A DNA stretch of 64,000 nt from Streptomyces tailanensis (lineage in GTDB: Bacteria; Actinomycetota; Actinomycetes; Streptomycetales; Streptomycetaceae), in the NCBI RefSeq assembly GCF_008386495.1, contig NZ_VTHJ01000010.1, positions 42,663-106,662 of the forward strand, given 5' to 3'. Below the pieces are notes generated by a model, which was not told the DNA's origin, ran no database searches, and worked only from the letters and a program-made list of their open reading frames with translations. Position numbers and translations under genes: made by a program. Below, piece by piece: positions 35,547 to 45,011 of the stretch (position 1 is its first letter; each line of letters opens with the position of its first letter).

Positions 35547-35714
35547 TGAGAGGTCTCCCGTGAGTGAGGTGATGTGTCTGTTCATCTGGCTCGTACGGAC
35601 AGCGGTGGCAGCGTGAACCGGAGGGTGAGCGGTTCGCGATGAACGTGAGCTTGCTGGAGCCCGCGAGTATCGCGTCGTTGGTCGGCGGGCGGCGGCGTGA
35701 CGGCCGAGGCGCTG

Positions 35715-36731
35715 TCAGGCTCGGCTGCCGCCGAGCAGGTCGAGAGCGATGTCGGTGATCATGTCCTCCTGGCCGCCGACCATCCCGCGGCGGCCGACCT
35801 CGACGAGGAGGGCACGGGTGTCGACGCCGTACCGCTGGGAGGCGGTTTCGGCGTGGCGCAGGAAACTCGAGTAGACGCCCGCGTAGCCGAGGGTCAGGGT
35901 TTCCCGGTCGACACGCACGTCCCGGTCCTGGAGCGGGCGGACCAGGTCGTCGGCGGCGTCCATGAGCGGGAACAGGTCGCAGCCGTGCTTCCAGCCCATC
36001 AGGTCGGCGACCGCGATGAACGCCTCCAGCGGGCAGTTGCCGGCGCCCGCGCCCTGCCCCGCCAGGGAGGCGTCCACACGCGTCACCCCGTTCTCGACGG
36101 CGACGACGGTATTGGCGACACCCAGGGCCAGGTTGTGGTGGGCGTGGATGCCGAGTTCGGTGGCCGGGTCGAGGATGTCACGGTAGGCGCGCAGCCGGTC
36201 GCGTACGCCGTCCATGGTGAGGCGGCCGCCGGAGTCGGTGACGTACACGCAGTGGGCGCCGTAGGACTCCATCAGCTTGGCCTGGCGGGCCAGTTCGGCG
36301 GGTACGGCCAGGTGGGACATCATCAGGAAGCCCGCCACGTCCATGCCCATCTCGCGGGCCGCGGCGATGTGCTGGGCGGAGATGTCGGCCTCGGTGCAGT
36401 GGGTGGCGATGCGCACCGAGCGGATGCCGAGTGCGTGGGCCTGCTTGAGGTCCTGCAGGGTGCCGATGCCGGGCAGCAGCAGGGTGGTCGGGACGGCCTG
36501 ACGTACGGCGCCCACCACGGCCTCGATCCACTCCCAGTCGGTGTGGGCGCCGACGCCGTAGGTGATGCTGGAGCCGGCGAGCCCGTCCCCGTGTGCGATC
36601 TCGATCGCCGCCACGCCGGCCGCGTCCAGCGCGCCGGCGATGGTGCGGGCCTGGTCGACGGTGTAGCGGTGCCGGACGGCGTGCATGCCGTCCCGCAGGG
36701 TCACGTCCTGCACATACAGGGTGGGGGTCAC
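35715..36731 (-). CDS. 4-hydroxy-2-oxovalerate aldolase
   Basis: A 338-residue HMGL-like TIM barrel of normal length. [13 protein letters not shown] (Arg13, Asp14) and ELGIHAHHN (metal-binding His pair, about 200) are the catalytic features. It cleaves 4-hydroxy-2-oxopentanoate to pyruvate and acetaldehyde, and in this family it channels acetaldehyde to the partner dehydrogenase encoded just upstream. Its GTG start overlaps the dehydrogenase stop by 4 bases. It is the last gene of the ten-gene catabolic operon. A decayed paralogue fragment lies at 48754-49146. Confidence 0.92.
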   Translation of the reverse strand: MTPTLYVQDVTLRDGMHAVRHRYTVDQARTIAGALDAAGVAAIEIAHGDGLAGSSITYGVGAHTDWEWIEAVVGAVRQAVPTTLLLPGIGTLQDLKQAHALGIRSVRIATHCTEADISAQHIAAAREMGMDVAGFLMMSHLAVPAELARQAKLMESYGAHCVYVTDSGGRLTMDGVRDRLRAYRDILDPATELGIHAHHNLALGVANTVVAVENGVTRVDASLAGQGAGAGNCPLEAFIAVADLMGWKHGCDLFPLMDAADDLVRPLQDRDVRVDRETLTLGYAGVYSSFLRHAETASQRYGVDTRALLVEVGRRGMVGGQEDMITDIALDLLGGSRA

Positions 36732-37693
36732 GCGGTCACCGCCTCGGGGGAGATGTGGGCGGCCATGCGTTCCGCGGTGCGCAGCGCGGCCGAGGTCATG
36801 ATGTCCAGGTTTCCGGCGTAGGCGGGCAGGTAGTGGGCGGCGCCCTCCACCTCCAGGAAGACCGACACCTTCACGGCGCCGCCTTCCGTGCCCGGTGGGA
36901 GCAGGCGGCGCAGGGGATCACCGGCGGCGACCCGGTCGAACTGCACCTTCTGCTTGAGCCGGTAGCCCGGCACGTATGTCCGCACACGCGCCACCATCGC
37001 CTCGACGGAGGCCGCCACCGCCGCCTCGTCGCAGTCGCCCACGAGACAGTGGACGGTGTCCCGCATGATCAGCGGAGGCTCGGCGGGATTGAGGACGATC
37101 ACCGCCTTGCCGCGGGCCGCGCCACCCACCTTCTCGATCGCAGACGCGGTGGTCTCGGTGAACTCGTCGATGTTGGCACGGGTACCGGGCCCGGCGGAGC
37201 GGGAGGCGATGGAGGCGACGATCTCGCCGTAGTGCACAGGGGTGACGGAGTTGACCGCGGCGACGACCGGGATGGTCGCCTGTCCCCCGCACGTCACCAT
37301 GTTGACGTTGGGCGCGTCGAGGTGGGCGTCGGCGTTGACCGGCGGGACGACGTAAGGGCCCAGCGCGGCCGGGGTGAGGTCGACGACCCTGCGGCCGTGC
37401 GCGCGCAGGACCTCGTCGTGGCGGCGGTGGGCTCCGGCGGAGGTCGCGTCGAAGACGATACGGACGTCGGCGAACTCGTCCATCGCCACCAGGCCGTCGA
37501 TGCCCTCGTGCGCGGTGGCGACCTTCAGCCGACGGGCACGGGCCAGGCCGTCCGAGTTGGGGTCGATACCGGCCATCGCGGCGATCTCCAGATTTTCCGA
37601 CAGCCGCAGAATCTTGATCATCAGGTCGGTGCCGATGTTGCCGGAGCCGATGACGGCGACCTTGGTGCGAGCGCCCGGGGATGTCGTGCTCAT
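36728..37693 (-). CDS. Acetaldehyde dehydrogenase (acylating)
   Basis: A 321-residue protein with the Rossmann start [14 protein letters not shown] and the catalytic Cys in [12 protein letters not shown] (Cys135). It converts acetaldehyde, NAD+ and CoA to acetyl-CoA and forms a complex with the aldolase. The start overlaps the end of the hydratase gene by ATGA, and the stop overlaps the aldolase start, so the three lower-pathway genes are translationally coupled. Confidence 0.93.
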   Translation of the reverse strand: MSTTSPGARTKVAVIGSGNIGTDLMIKILRLSENLEIAAMAGIDPNSDGLARARRLKVATAHEGIDGLVAMDEFADVRIVFDATSAGAHRRHDEVLRAHGRRVVDLTPAALGPYVVPPVNADAHLDAPNVNMVTCGGQATIPVVAAVNSVTPVHYGEIVASIASRSAGPGTRANIDEFTETTASAIEKVGGAARGKAVIVLNPAEPPLIMRDTVHCLVGDCDEAAVAASVEAMVARVRTYVPGYRLKQKVQFDRVAAGDPLRRLLPPGTEGGAVKVSVFLEVEGAAHYLPAYAGNLDIMTSAALRTAERMAAHISPEAVTA

Positions 37694-38529
37694 TGTTCGT
37701 TCTCCTTGCCGTCCGGGGCGTCGTCCAAGGCGGCCGGTACGTCGTCCGGTGCGAAACCGACCCGGACGCCACCCAGACCGGAGATGCGGGCTTCGAAGGA
37801 ACTGCCGGGTGCCGCCACGGCCATCGGGCCCAGTGCTCCGGTGAGGACGATGTCGCCCTCGCGCAGCGGGTCGCCCATGGCGGCCAGAGTCGACGCCAGC
37901 CAGACGGCCGCGTTGAGCGGACCGTCGAGGCAGTCCCGACCGGTGCCCTCGGAGACCGGCTCGCCGTCCCTGAGGAGGGTCATCCGGACGGTGCGCAAAT
38001 CCACCGAGGTCAGCGGGACCGGCGCGGTGCCGAGGACGAACAGGCCCGAGGAGGCGTTGTCGGCCACCGTGTCCACCAGGCTGATGTCCCAGCCGGCGAT
38101 ACGGCTGTCGACGATCTCCAGGGCGGGCAGCGCGAAGTCGACGGCCCGGATCACGTCGGCGACCGTGGTCCGCGGGTGCGGCAGGTCGCGGCCGAGGACC
38201 AGCGCGACCTCCGCCTCCACCTTCGGCTGGAGCAGGCGTCCCGCCGGGACCGTACCGCCGTCCGGCACCGCCATGTCCGCCAGCAGGGCTCCGAAGTCGG
38301 GCTGGTCGACGCCGAGTTGGGCCTGGACGGCGAGTGATGTGAGACCGATCTTGCGGCCCACGACACGGCGGCCCTCCCCCAGCCGCCGTTCGATGTTCCG
38401 TCGTTGGACGGCGTACGCCGACGCCACGTGGCCCTCGGTGAGCAGGCCGCGTACGGGGGGACAGGGGGTGCCGGACTGCTCGGCGTGGAAGAGGGTGTCC
38501 GCTGCCTTGCGGATGTCGGTGTCGGTCAT
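37690..38529 (-). CDS. 2-hydroxypenta-2,4-dienoate hydratase
   Basis: A 279-residue member of the FAH-fold hydratase family ([36 protein letters not shown] with the metal-binding Glu residues, ALEIVDSRI). It hydrates the dienol left after meta-cleavage hydrolysis to 4-hydroxy-2-oxovalerate. It is the first gene of the lower-pathway block and is separated from the upper block by a 115-bp gap with a strong hairpin. Confidence 0.9.
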   Translation of the reverse strand: MTDTDIRKAADTLFHAEQSGTPCPPVRGLLTEGHVASAYAVQRRNIERRLGEGRRVVGRKIGLTSLAVQAQLGVDQPDFGALLADMAVPDGGTVPAGRLLQPKVEAEVALVLGRDLPHPRTTVADVIRAVDFALPALEIVDSRIAGWDISLVDTVADNASSGLFVLGTAPVPLTSVDLRTVRMTLLRDGEPVSEGTGRDCLDGPLNAAVWLASTLAAMGDPLREGDIVLTGALGPMAVAAPGSSFEARISGLGGVRVGFAPDDVPAALDDAPDGKENEQ

Positions 38530-38594
38530 CGCCGCCGCCGCGGCGGGTGGGCAGAAAGCATGGGTGTCTCCGGAAAGGGGTGCGCTGGGGTGGA

Positions 38595-38638
38595 GTCCGG
38601 GCCGCCCCGTCGGATGGGCGAGGCGGGGCGGCCCGGAC
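38595..38638 (-). terminator. Intra-operon hairpin between upper and lower pathway genes
   Basis: GTCCGGGCCGCCCCG (38595-38609) and its exact complement (38624-38638) form a 15-bp perfect stem with a 14-base loop, right after the dehydrogenase stop codon and 65 bp before the hydratase start. No T-run follows. It may partly terminate, or stabilise processed upstream mRNA. Confidence 0.65.
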
Positions 38639-38644
38639 GGCTGC

Positions 38645-39457
38645 TCAGTTCTCGTACAGGCTGAGCGCGATACCGCGTCCGGCGGCCACGTCCACGACCG
38701 TGCCGGTGGACATGGCGCCGTAGCGGCGGGAGGCGAGGAGCAGGAAGGCCCCGACGTAGTCCTGCGGCTTGGGGGCTCGGCGCAGAGGCCCGTGCTTCTC
38801 CATGATGTCGTCCATCGGCAGGGAACTCAGCGGTGTGTCCGCGTAGTCGAGGGCGGCGGGACCCCGCAGGTCGGTCGACATGCCGCCGGGGGCCACGGCG
38901 TTCACCCGTACGTCGGGAGCCAGCTCCCAGGCCAGTTGCCGGACGAGTCCGAGGCCGGCGTGCTTGGACGACACGTACAGGCTGCCTCCGCCGCCCGGGT
39001 ACAGGGCGGCGTTCGACAGCGTGACGACCAGTGAGCCGTTCGTCGTGCGCAGGGCGTCGAGCGCGGCCTTCGCACCCAGCAGCGGCGCCTTGACGTTGAG
39101 GGCGTACACCTCGTCGAAGGCGGCGGAGATCGCGTCGTCGGGCAGGTCCGCCAGCCGGGCGGAGAAGTCCCACAACCCGGCGTTGGCGACGAAGCAGTCG
39201 AGCCGGCCGAAGGCGTCCAGCGCGGTGGCGACCGTCTCGCGGTTGTCGGCGAGGAGCGTGGCGTCGCCCTCGACCACCCGCACACGGTCCGGCCCGAAGT
39301 CCGCGCGCAACGCCTCGGCCTTGGACGGGGAGCGCTCCAGGACGACCACACGGGCGCCCTCCTCGACGAGGCCGTCGACCAGGGCCCGGCCCAGTCCCGA
39401 GCCGCCACCCGTCACTGCGACGACCTGGTCCTCCACCCAGCCGGTGTGCGCGCTCAT
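38645..39457 (-). CDS. cis-dihydrodiol dehydrogenase (SDR)
   Basis: A 270-residue classical short-chain dehydrogenase. The NAD-binding motif TGGGSGLG is at 16-23, the VANAGLW segment (NAG motif) follows, and the catalytic YVSSK is at about 157. Sequence and operon position fit BphB/HcaB-type enzymes, which oxidise the cis-dihydrodiol made by the ring dioxygenase to a catechol. Its ATG overlaps the dioxygenase beta stop codon by one base (TGATG). Confidence 0.88.
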   Translation of the reverse strand: MSAHTGWVEDQVVAVTGGGSGLGRALVDGLVEEGARVVVLERSPSKAEALRADFGPDRVRVVEGDATLLADNRETVATALDAFGRLDCFVANAGLWDFSARLADLPDDAISAAFDEVYALNVKAPLLGAKAALDALRTTNGSLVVTLSNAALYPGGGGSLYVSSKHAGLGLVRQLAWELAPDVRVNAVAPGGMSTDLRGPAALDYADTPLSSLPMDDIMEKHGPLRRAPKPQDYVGAFLLLASRRYGAMSTGTVVDVAAGRGIALSLYEN

Positions 39458-40005
39458 CAGAACATCACGCTCATGTTCTTGCTGAGGATCACCGACTGGT
39501 CGAGGACGATCCGGCGCCGGCTGATCCGCAGGCCGTCCGGGGTGCGCCGGAAGCGGTCGGTACGGCCGCAGACGAAGGAGTCCTGCTCGTCCTCCAGGCG
39601 GTTGCGGGCGATGAGGAGGTACGAGGTGACGGTGAACTCCCCGGCCTCCGCGTCCTGTTCGCCGATGACGACGTTGGTGAGCAGGTGCCGTACCCGGGGC
39701 AGCGGATCGTCGGCCCACGCCTTGCCGGTGGCGATCTTGGCGATCCGCTCCGCGAGGAAGGGCTTGTCGTCGTCGATCAGGGCGAGCGCGTCGTCGTGTT
39801 CGACGGTCTCCGGGTCCCGGGAGGAGTGGTTGCGCCGGATCGGCATGTAGTACCGGAGGTCGTCGGTGAACAGCGCGAGCCAGGCGTCGTAGTCGTGTCG
39901 GCCGAGCAGGTCCGCCTCGTGGTAGAGGAACTGCTCGACCTCGTACTGGAGCAGGAGGCGCTCCACGGTGATGCCGGATGCGGTCTCGGGCAGCAGGGCG
40001 GTCAT
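39457..40005 (-). CDS. Ring-hydroxylating dioxygenase beta subunit
   Basis: A 182-residue small subunit of the aromatic-ring dioxygenase family (VEQFLYHEADLLGRHDYDAW, LFTDDLRYYMPIRRN, VRHLLTNVVI, TSYLLIARNRLED). Beta subunits stabilise the alpha3beta3 hexamer and can tune specificity. It overlaps the alpha gene by ATGA. The length is typical. Confidence 0.92.
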   Translation of the reverse strand: MTALLPETASGITVERLLLQYEVEQFLYHEADLLGRHDYDAWLALFTDDLRYYMPIRRNHSSRDPETVEHDDALALIDDDKPFLAERIAKIATGKAWADDPLPRVRHLLTNVVIGEQDAEAGEFTVTSYLLIARNRLEDEQDSFVCGRTDRFRRTPDGLRISRRRIVLDQSVILSKNMSVMF

Positions 40006-41375
40006 GCGATCACCGCTTTCGCGGACTCGGTGAGGAGGGCTTCGGAAGCGGGGGTCTCGGAGGCGGGAGCCCTGGAAGCGGGGGTTTCGGAGGCGGCTTT
40101 CTCGGCCGGGTGCGGTACGGCCATCAGCTCGGACCAGCGCCGGTAGAAGTGCCGCTGGTTGATCTCGCTGTACACGGTGTCGACGGTTCCGGGGAACTCC
40201 GGGAAGTCCTTGTTCGGGCCCCGGCCGATCCCCATCCCGTAGTGGAGGGGCAGCGACGAGGTGACGAAGCCGTCGCTGCCGTTGGTGCTGTAGTTCCACT
40301 GCTCGGCGTCGTCCTGTTCCCAGGTGCCGGACGCGCTGAAGTGCCGCTGGTAGTCGAGGAGCAGCGCGCGACGTACGGCGGGTGGGGCGCTCTTGGGCAG
40401 GATCGACCAGGAGTGCACCTCCATGGCGTCGGGGCCCTTGGGGTGCCAGACCCGCAGGGTCCAGCGGTTCCACAGCAGGGACAGGTTCGGGAAGGCGGTG
40501 CCGTGGATGAAGACGGCGCCCGTGGTGCGGGCGGGCCCGAGGTGCTCGGCGGCGCGCTCCAGCATGTTCCCGATCCAGTCCTCCACCTCGGCGGAGAAGC
40601 CCTGCGCGTGCCAGTAGGGGTATCCCGGGTAGCCGCCCAGGCCGTGGCCGCCGGGAAGGCCGACCTGGAAGCCCTCGGCGGGCGGGCGGATGCCCTTGCT
40701 GTTCGGCGCCTCCGCGATCATGGAGGACAGGTGTGTGGAGTAGGCGTGGTACATGTCGCCCGCGAACTGCTCGGCACCGAGTTTCCAGTTGCCCCGCATG
40801 CGCCACCGGTGGACACCGGCGGCGGCCGTGGTGCCCTCGCCGTCGGGGTCGAGGAGCACGTCGAGGTAGTAGGTGAAGTCGCCGAGGTACTCGGCCAGCG
40901 GCGGGATCTCGGTGTCCCAGGTGCCGAACACGAGGCCCTTGTAGGTCTCGACGCGCGGCACCGCCGCCAGACCCCACGCGGCGTGGTCCAGCCCGTCGCC
41001 GTACGCGGCTTCCTCCTCGGGAACGCTCAGCAGCGCCCCGTCGGTGCCGTACGACCAGCCGTGGTAGGGGCAGGTGAACGCCTTGGCGTTGCCGGAGTCG
41101 TAGCGGCAGACCCGCATGCCGCGGTGGCGGCAGGAGTTGAGCACCACCTTGTACGAACCGTCCCGCTGCCGGCTGACGATGACCGGGTCGGCGCCCATGT
41201 AGGTGGTGAAGAAGTCCCCGGCCTTGGCGAACTGGCTCTCGTGGGCGAGGAACAGCCAGCTGCGGGCGAAGACCCGGCCCAGCTCCTGCCGGTGGAGGAC
41301 GGGGTCCGAGAAGATGGACCGGTCTATCAGTGTCTCGGCGTCATCGGCGAAAGCCCTGCCTCTTTGCAGACTCAT
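40002..41375 (-). CDS. Ring-hydroxylating dioxygenase alpha subunit
   Basis: A 457-residue catalytic subunit. The Rieske centre ligands are C82, H84, C102 and H105. The mononuclear iron ligands D207 (bridge), H210 and H215 lie in GDMYHAYSTH. It would insert both atoms of O2 into an aromatic ring to give a cis-dihydrodiol, receiving electrons from the ferredoxin and reductase encoded upstream. The substrate is not evident: candidates are alkyl- or carboxyl-substituted benzenes such as phenylpropionate, cumate or biphenyl. An odd C-terminal tail of near-repeats (ASETPAS, ASRAPAS, ASETPAS) follows the normal end. Confidence 0.92.
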   Translation of the reverse strand: MSLQRGRAFADDAETLIDRSIFSDPVLHRQELGRVFARSWLFLAHESQFAKAGDFFTTYMGADPVIVSRQRDGSYKVVLNSCRHRGMRVCRYDSGNAKAFTCPYHGWSYGTDGALLSVPEEEAAYGDGLDHAAWGLAAVPRVETYKGLVFGTWDTEIPPLAEYLGDFTYYLDVLLDPDGEGTTAAAGVHRWRMRGNWKLGAEQFAGDMYHAYSTHLSSMIAEAPNSKGIRPPAEGFQVGLPGGHGLGGYPGYPYWHAQGFSAEVEDWIGNMLERAAEHLGPARTTGAVFIHGTAFPNLSLLWNRWTLRVWHPKGPDAMEVHSWSILPKSAPPAVRRALLLDYQRHFSASGTWEQDDAEQWNYSTNGSDGFVTSSLPLHYGMGIGRGPNKDFPEFPGTVDTVYSEINQRHFYRRWSELMAVPHPAEKAASETPASRAPASETPASEALLTESAKAVIA

Positions 41376-41424
41376 GCCGTCTCCGTTCGGTGTGCGTGTG
41401 GGTGGATCGGGAGGGGCGCGCCGC

Positions 41425-42357
41425 TCAGCGCGTGAGGAACTGGGTCAGCACCGCGTTGAACTCGTCGGGCTTCTCCCACTGCGGCCAGTGGCCCGCGTCC
41501 GCGAAGGGATAGAAGTCGGCGCCGATCACGTCGGCCCAGTACTCGCCGTAGTCGAGGCCGTGGCCCGGGTTGTGCTCACCCCAGACCACCAGCGTCTCGG
41601 GGCGCCATGACTTCAGGTCGTCATGGGTGTACGACAGCTTGTAGAGGTGGGGGCCGAAGGTGCCCGCGTCGAGGTTGAAGATGCGGCGCAGCGACCGGTT
41701 GACCTCGGGGTCGGAGTAGATCCGCCGGCGGACCGAGACCATGTCGTCGGTCATCCGGTCGGGCCGGGAGACCAGCCACTGCAGCCGGTTGCCGATGTTC
41801 TCGGCCGTGGGCTCGGTGACGGCCAGCGCGGAGAGCTGCCCCAGGTTCGACGCCCCGCGGGTGGCTGGCGCGAATCCCTCGCGGTCGGGGCGGTTGAGGT
41901 AGAACCCCGCGTTGAGGACCATCCGGTCGAAGCGTTCCGGGTGGTGCACGGCCAGGTTGACGCCGAGTTGCGCCCCCATGGACTCGCCCTCGTAGCACAC
42001 GCTGCGGTACCCGAGGGCGTCGATCAGGTCGATGACACCGTCCGCGAGCTGGTCGTACATGCGGGGCAGATCGAAGTCGGCCTTGGAGGAGAAGCCGTGG
42101 AAGCGGGCGTCCACGGCGTAGACGTGGAAGTGCTCGGACAGGGCCCGCAGATTGCGGGCGAAGGTCTCCGCGTGCCCGCCGATGCCGTGGTACATGAGCA
42201 GCGGTGGGCCGTCGGATCCGGCCTCGATGACACGGTGGTGCCACCGCCTGCCGTCCACGAAGCGCACCTGGCATCCGGCGAGCTCCGCCGCGATCGTGCC
42301 CCATTCCTCGTACGGCCGCTCGGTGACCGGTTCTTTCAACTGCAAGTGGCGAGCCAT
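41425..42357 (-). CDS. meta-Cleavage product hydrolase (alpha/beta fold)
   Basis: A 310-residue C-C hydrolase. The oxyanion segment is MYHGIGGHAETFARN, the nucleophile is in GESMGAQ, and the His is in DAGHWPQWEKPDEFN, close to BphD/MhpC/CumD-type enzymes. It would split the ring-fission product into 2-hydroxypentadienoate and a side-chain acid. The usual catalytic Asp region (GxDD in BphD) reads GEHNPGHG, a variant seen in a subgroup, so the acid residue may differ. The order after extradiol dioxygenase fits the pathway. Confidence 0.87.
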   Translation of the reverse strand: MARHLQLKEPVTERPYEEWGTIAAELAGCQVRFVDGRRWHHRVIEAGSDGPPLLMYHGIGGHAETFARNLRALSEHFHVYAVDARFHGFSSKADFDLPRMYDQLADGVIDLIDALGYRSVCYEGESMGAQLGVNLAVHHPERFDRMVLNAGFYLNRPDREGFAPATRGASNLGQLSALAVTEPTAENIGNRLQWLVSRPDRMTDDMVSVRRRIYSDPEVNRSLRRIFNLDAGTFGPHLYKLSYTHDDLKSWRPETLVVWGEHNPGHGLDYGEYWADVIGADFYPFADAGHWPQWEKPDEFNAVLTQFLTR

Positions 42358-42385
42358 GACGGGCCTTTCGGTGTCCGGAGCGGGA

Positions 42386-43297
42386 TCAGTACTGCCAACC
42401 GGGCTCGGGGCCGCGGACGTTGTCAGGGGTGCGCTTGTGGCCCCACCAGCTCTCGACGGGGTAGCGGTGCTCCACGGCCTCCCAGCCGTCCTCGTCGATC
42501 TGGAGGCCGAAGCAGCCGTATTCGAGGTCGAAGCCGGAGGGGGTGCGGACGTAGAAGGACAGCATCTCGTCGTTGGAGTGCCGGCCCAGCGTGTTGACCA
42601 GCGTCGCGGCACCGTCGCGGCACTTGTCGTAGGCACGGCCCACCGCGTCGAGGTCGTCGACCTCGAACATGATGTGCAGCAGGCGCGCTCCCATGCCGGG
42701 CACCGAGGCCAGCCCGATGCTGTGGTGGCGGGGGTTGCAGCGCAGGAAGTAGGCGTCGCTCGGGCCCTCGGGCATCCGGTCGCTGACACGGAAGCCCAGC
42801 AGGCCGGTGTAAAAGGCGAGCGCGGCCTCCATGTCGGGGACGAGGAAGAAGGCGTGGCCGAAGCCGAGACCCTTCGTGCCATGGGTGACGAAGCGGGCGC
42901 CCGTGGGGGACACGAAGGCGGTCTCGCCGTACATCTGGCCGTAGAAGATCTCCACGGTGGTGCCGGCCGGGTCCTCGACGACGATCAGGTCGGTGACCTG
43001 ACGCCGGGCGGCGAGCTCGGCCTGGTCGCGCTTGACGGCGACACCGTTCTTCTCCAGCTTCTCGGCGAGCTCGGACAGGGCCGCCGCGTTGCGCACCTCC
43101 AGGCCGAGGTGGGAGACGCCGTCGGCGTCCGCCCGGCGGATCTCCGCGCGGTAGGCACGCTCGTCGGCCCGCAGCCTCAGCGCGCCGTCGGGTCCCTCCA
43201 CGGCCTGCAGGCCGAGGGTGTCGGTGGCGAACGTGCGCCACGCGTCGACGTCGGTCGCCTCGATCCCGACGTAGGCGAGAGCGATGACTTCACTCAT
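42386..43297 (-). CDS. Extradiol (2,3-dihydroxybiphenyl 1,2-dioxygenase type) ring-cleavage dioxygenase
   Basis: A 303-residue two-domain vicinal-oxygen-chelate enzyme (type I extradiol). The metal ligands in the C-terminal module are His in GFGHAFFLV, His in ARLLHIMFEV and Glu in GFDLEYGCFG. It cleaves the catechol next to the hydroxyls (meta-cleavage) using Fe(II). Its ATG overlaps the ferredoxin stop codon by 4 bases. Confidence 0.92.
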   Translation of the reverse strand: MSEVIALAYVGIEATDVDAWRTFATDTLGLQAVEGPDGALRLRADERAYRAEIRRADADGVSHLGLEVRNAAALSELAEKLEKNGVAVKRDQAELAARRQVTDLIVVEDPAGTTVEIFYGQMYGETAFVSPTGARFVTHGTKGLGFGHAFFLVPDMEAALAFYTGLLGFRVSDRMPEGPSDAYFLRCNPRHHSIGLASVPGMGARLLHIMFEVDDLDAVGRAYDKCRDGAATLVNTLGRHSNDEMLSFYVRTPSGFDLEYGCFGLQIDEDGWEAVEHRYPVESWWGHKRTPDNVRGPEPGWQY

Positions 43298-43626
43298 GAG
43301 ACGGGCTCCTTCATCATTGCGTCGTCGATCTCCACGTACACCGCGCCGTCCTCGACGCGGACGGGGAAGGTACGCAGCGGTTCGGTGGCGGGCAGGGTCA
43401 GTGCCTTGCCCGTGCGCAGGCAGAACTTGGCGGAGTGCAGCGCGCACTCCACGACGGCCTCCTCGACGAAGCCATCGGCCAGCGAGAACTTGCCATGGGT
43501 ACAGGTGTCCGCGGTGGCGTAGAACTCGCCGTCGGAGTGGAACACGGCGACGGGCGGCTGCGAGGGGACGACGACCGCGTCGCCCTCCTCCAGTTCGCCC
43601 CCCGCGCAGGCACGGATCCAGGGCAT
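43294..43626 (-). CDS. Rieske-type ferredoxin of the ring dioxygenase
   Basis: A 110-residue BphA3/HcaC-like protein starting at ATG 43626 with AAGGAG upstream. The [2Fe-2S] ligands are C42 and H44 (CTHG) and C61 and H64 (CALH). It carries electrons from the FAD reductase to the terminal dioxygenase. Confidence 0.93.
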   Translation of the reverse strand: MPWIRACAGGELEEGDAVVVPSQPPVAVFHSDGEFYATADTCTHGKFSLADGFVEEAVVECALHSAKFCLRTGKALTLPATEPLRTFPVRVEDGAVYVEIDDAMMKEPVS

Positions 43627-43663
43627 CGGCGGTGCTCCTTCGTGTGATGCGTGGAAGGAAGTG

Positions 43664-44947
43664 TCAGGCGGCACCGGCACCGGGCGCGAGCGATCGTTCC
43701 AGTGGTTTGAACGCTTTCGCGGACTTCACGAGCGCGCGCAGGTCGGTGTCCGGCGAGGAGAGGTCCGCCGCCACGACCGGCGCCCCGGTTTCGATGAGCG
43801 GCCGGATGGTCCGCAGCTCCTTCGGCCGGTCCAGGGCCGCCGCGGCGGTGATACGGCCGTCACGGAGCCAGAAGCCGAGGAAGGCGGTGTCCGTGGCGTC
43901 CTCGCGCAGCACGAAGGTGTCACCGTCGGCGAAGCGGCCGTACATCTGCAGGGTGTGGCCGAACTGCTCCGAGTAGAAGTACGGCAGGCCGGTGTGCTCC
44001 TGATCCACCGCCCCCGCCATGACGGCACCGGCGACGGCGCCCTGCTTCTGCGCGTTGTCCCAGTGCTCGACGCGTCCGGGGGCGGGCAGGTGGGGGTTCG
44101 GCTGGCACGTGACATCGCCGGCGGCGAGGATCCACGGATCGCTGGTACGGCACTGCCGGTCGACGACCACACCCTGGTCGCACACGACACCGGCGCGCTC
44201 GGCGAGGTGGGTGTCCGGGTGCACACCCACCCCCACCACCACGATCGCCGCCGGCAGCACCTCGCCGGTGGACAGCCGGACGCCGTCGACCTCGCCGCTC
44301 CCGGTGAACTCCAGGACCGACACCCCGGTGCGGATACGAACGCCGCGGCGCGTGTGCAGGCCGGTCACCCGTCCGGCCAGATCCGGTCCCAGGGGCCGCT
44401 CCAGCGGTCTGGGAGCCTGTTCGACGACCGTGACGTCCGCCCCCGCTTCCCGGGCCACCGCGGCGACCTCCAGCCCGATGAACCCTCCGCCGACCACCAC
44501 CACGGGACCACCGCGCCCGAGCCGGCCGGCCAAGTCCCGAGCGTCGCGCACATCACGCAGGGTGAGCACTCCGGGAAGGCGGACACCGGCGACCCCCGGC
44601 AGCAGAGCCGTGGCCCCCGTCGCCAGGAGCACGCGGTCGGCCCGCAGTGCGCGGCCGTCGTCCAGCACGACGAGGCGGCGCGCGGGTTCGAGGGCCAGCA
44701 CACGCGTCCCCAGCAGGAGGTCGACGTCCCGCTCGGCGTAGACCTCGGCCGGCACGATGGGTACGAGGAACCGCGTCTCCGCGCCGGTGAGCGCCTTGGA
44801 CAACGGCGGCCGCTCGTAGGGGAGTTCGGCGCCCGCGTCGACCACGGTCACCTTTCCGGCGAAGTCGTGGTCGCGCAGGGCGAGTGCGGCGGCGACGCCC
44901 GCCGCACTGCCCCCGACGATCACGTGGTGCTCTGTGCTGCCCCGCAT
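43664..44947 (-). CDS. Ferredoxin reductase (BphA4/HcaD type)
   Basis: A 427-residue FAD/NAD(P) pyridine nucleotide-disulfide-type reductase. The FAD site is VIVGGSAAGVAAALAL (9-24) and the NADH site is VVVVGGGFIGLEVAA (about 147). The second FAD motif is WILAAGDVTCQP. GGAGG precedes the ATG at 44947. It is the promoter-proximal gene of the ten-gene operon; the 154-bp divergent region upstream holds two tandem palindromes. Confidence 0.92.
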   Translation of the reverse strand: MRGSTEHHVIVGGSAAGVAAALALRDHDFAGKVTVVDAGAELPYERPPLSKALTGAETRFLVPIVPAEVYAERDVDLLLGTRVLALEPARRLVVLDDGRALRADRVLLATGATALLPGVAGVRLPGVLTLRDVRDARDLAGRLGRGGPVVVVGGGFIGLEVAAVAREAGADVTVVEQAPRPLERPLGPDLAGRVTGLHTRRGVRIRTGVSVLEFTGSGEVDGVRLSTGEVLPAAIVVVGVGVHPDTHLAERAGVVCDQGVVVDRQCRTSDPWILAAGDVTCQPNPHLPAPGRVEHWDNAQKQGAVAGAVMAGAVDQEHTGLPYFYSEQFGHTLQMYGRFADGDTFVLREDATDTAFLGFWLRDGRITAAAALDRPKELRTIRPLIETGAPVVAADLSSPDTDLRALVKSAKAFKPLERSLAPGAGAA

Positions 44948-45011
44948 GTGTTCCTCCGCTCCGTGCCGGACGGCACAAGCTAGGAAGCCCTCGGCGGTCT
45001 CGGCACGCGGA

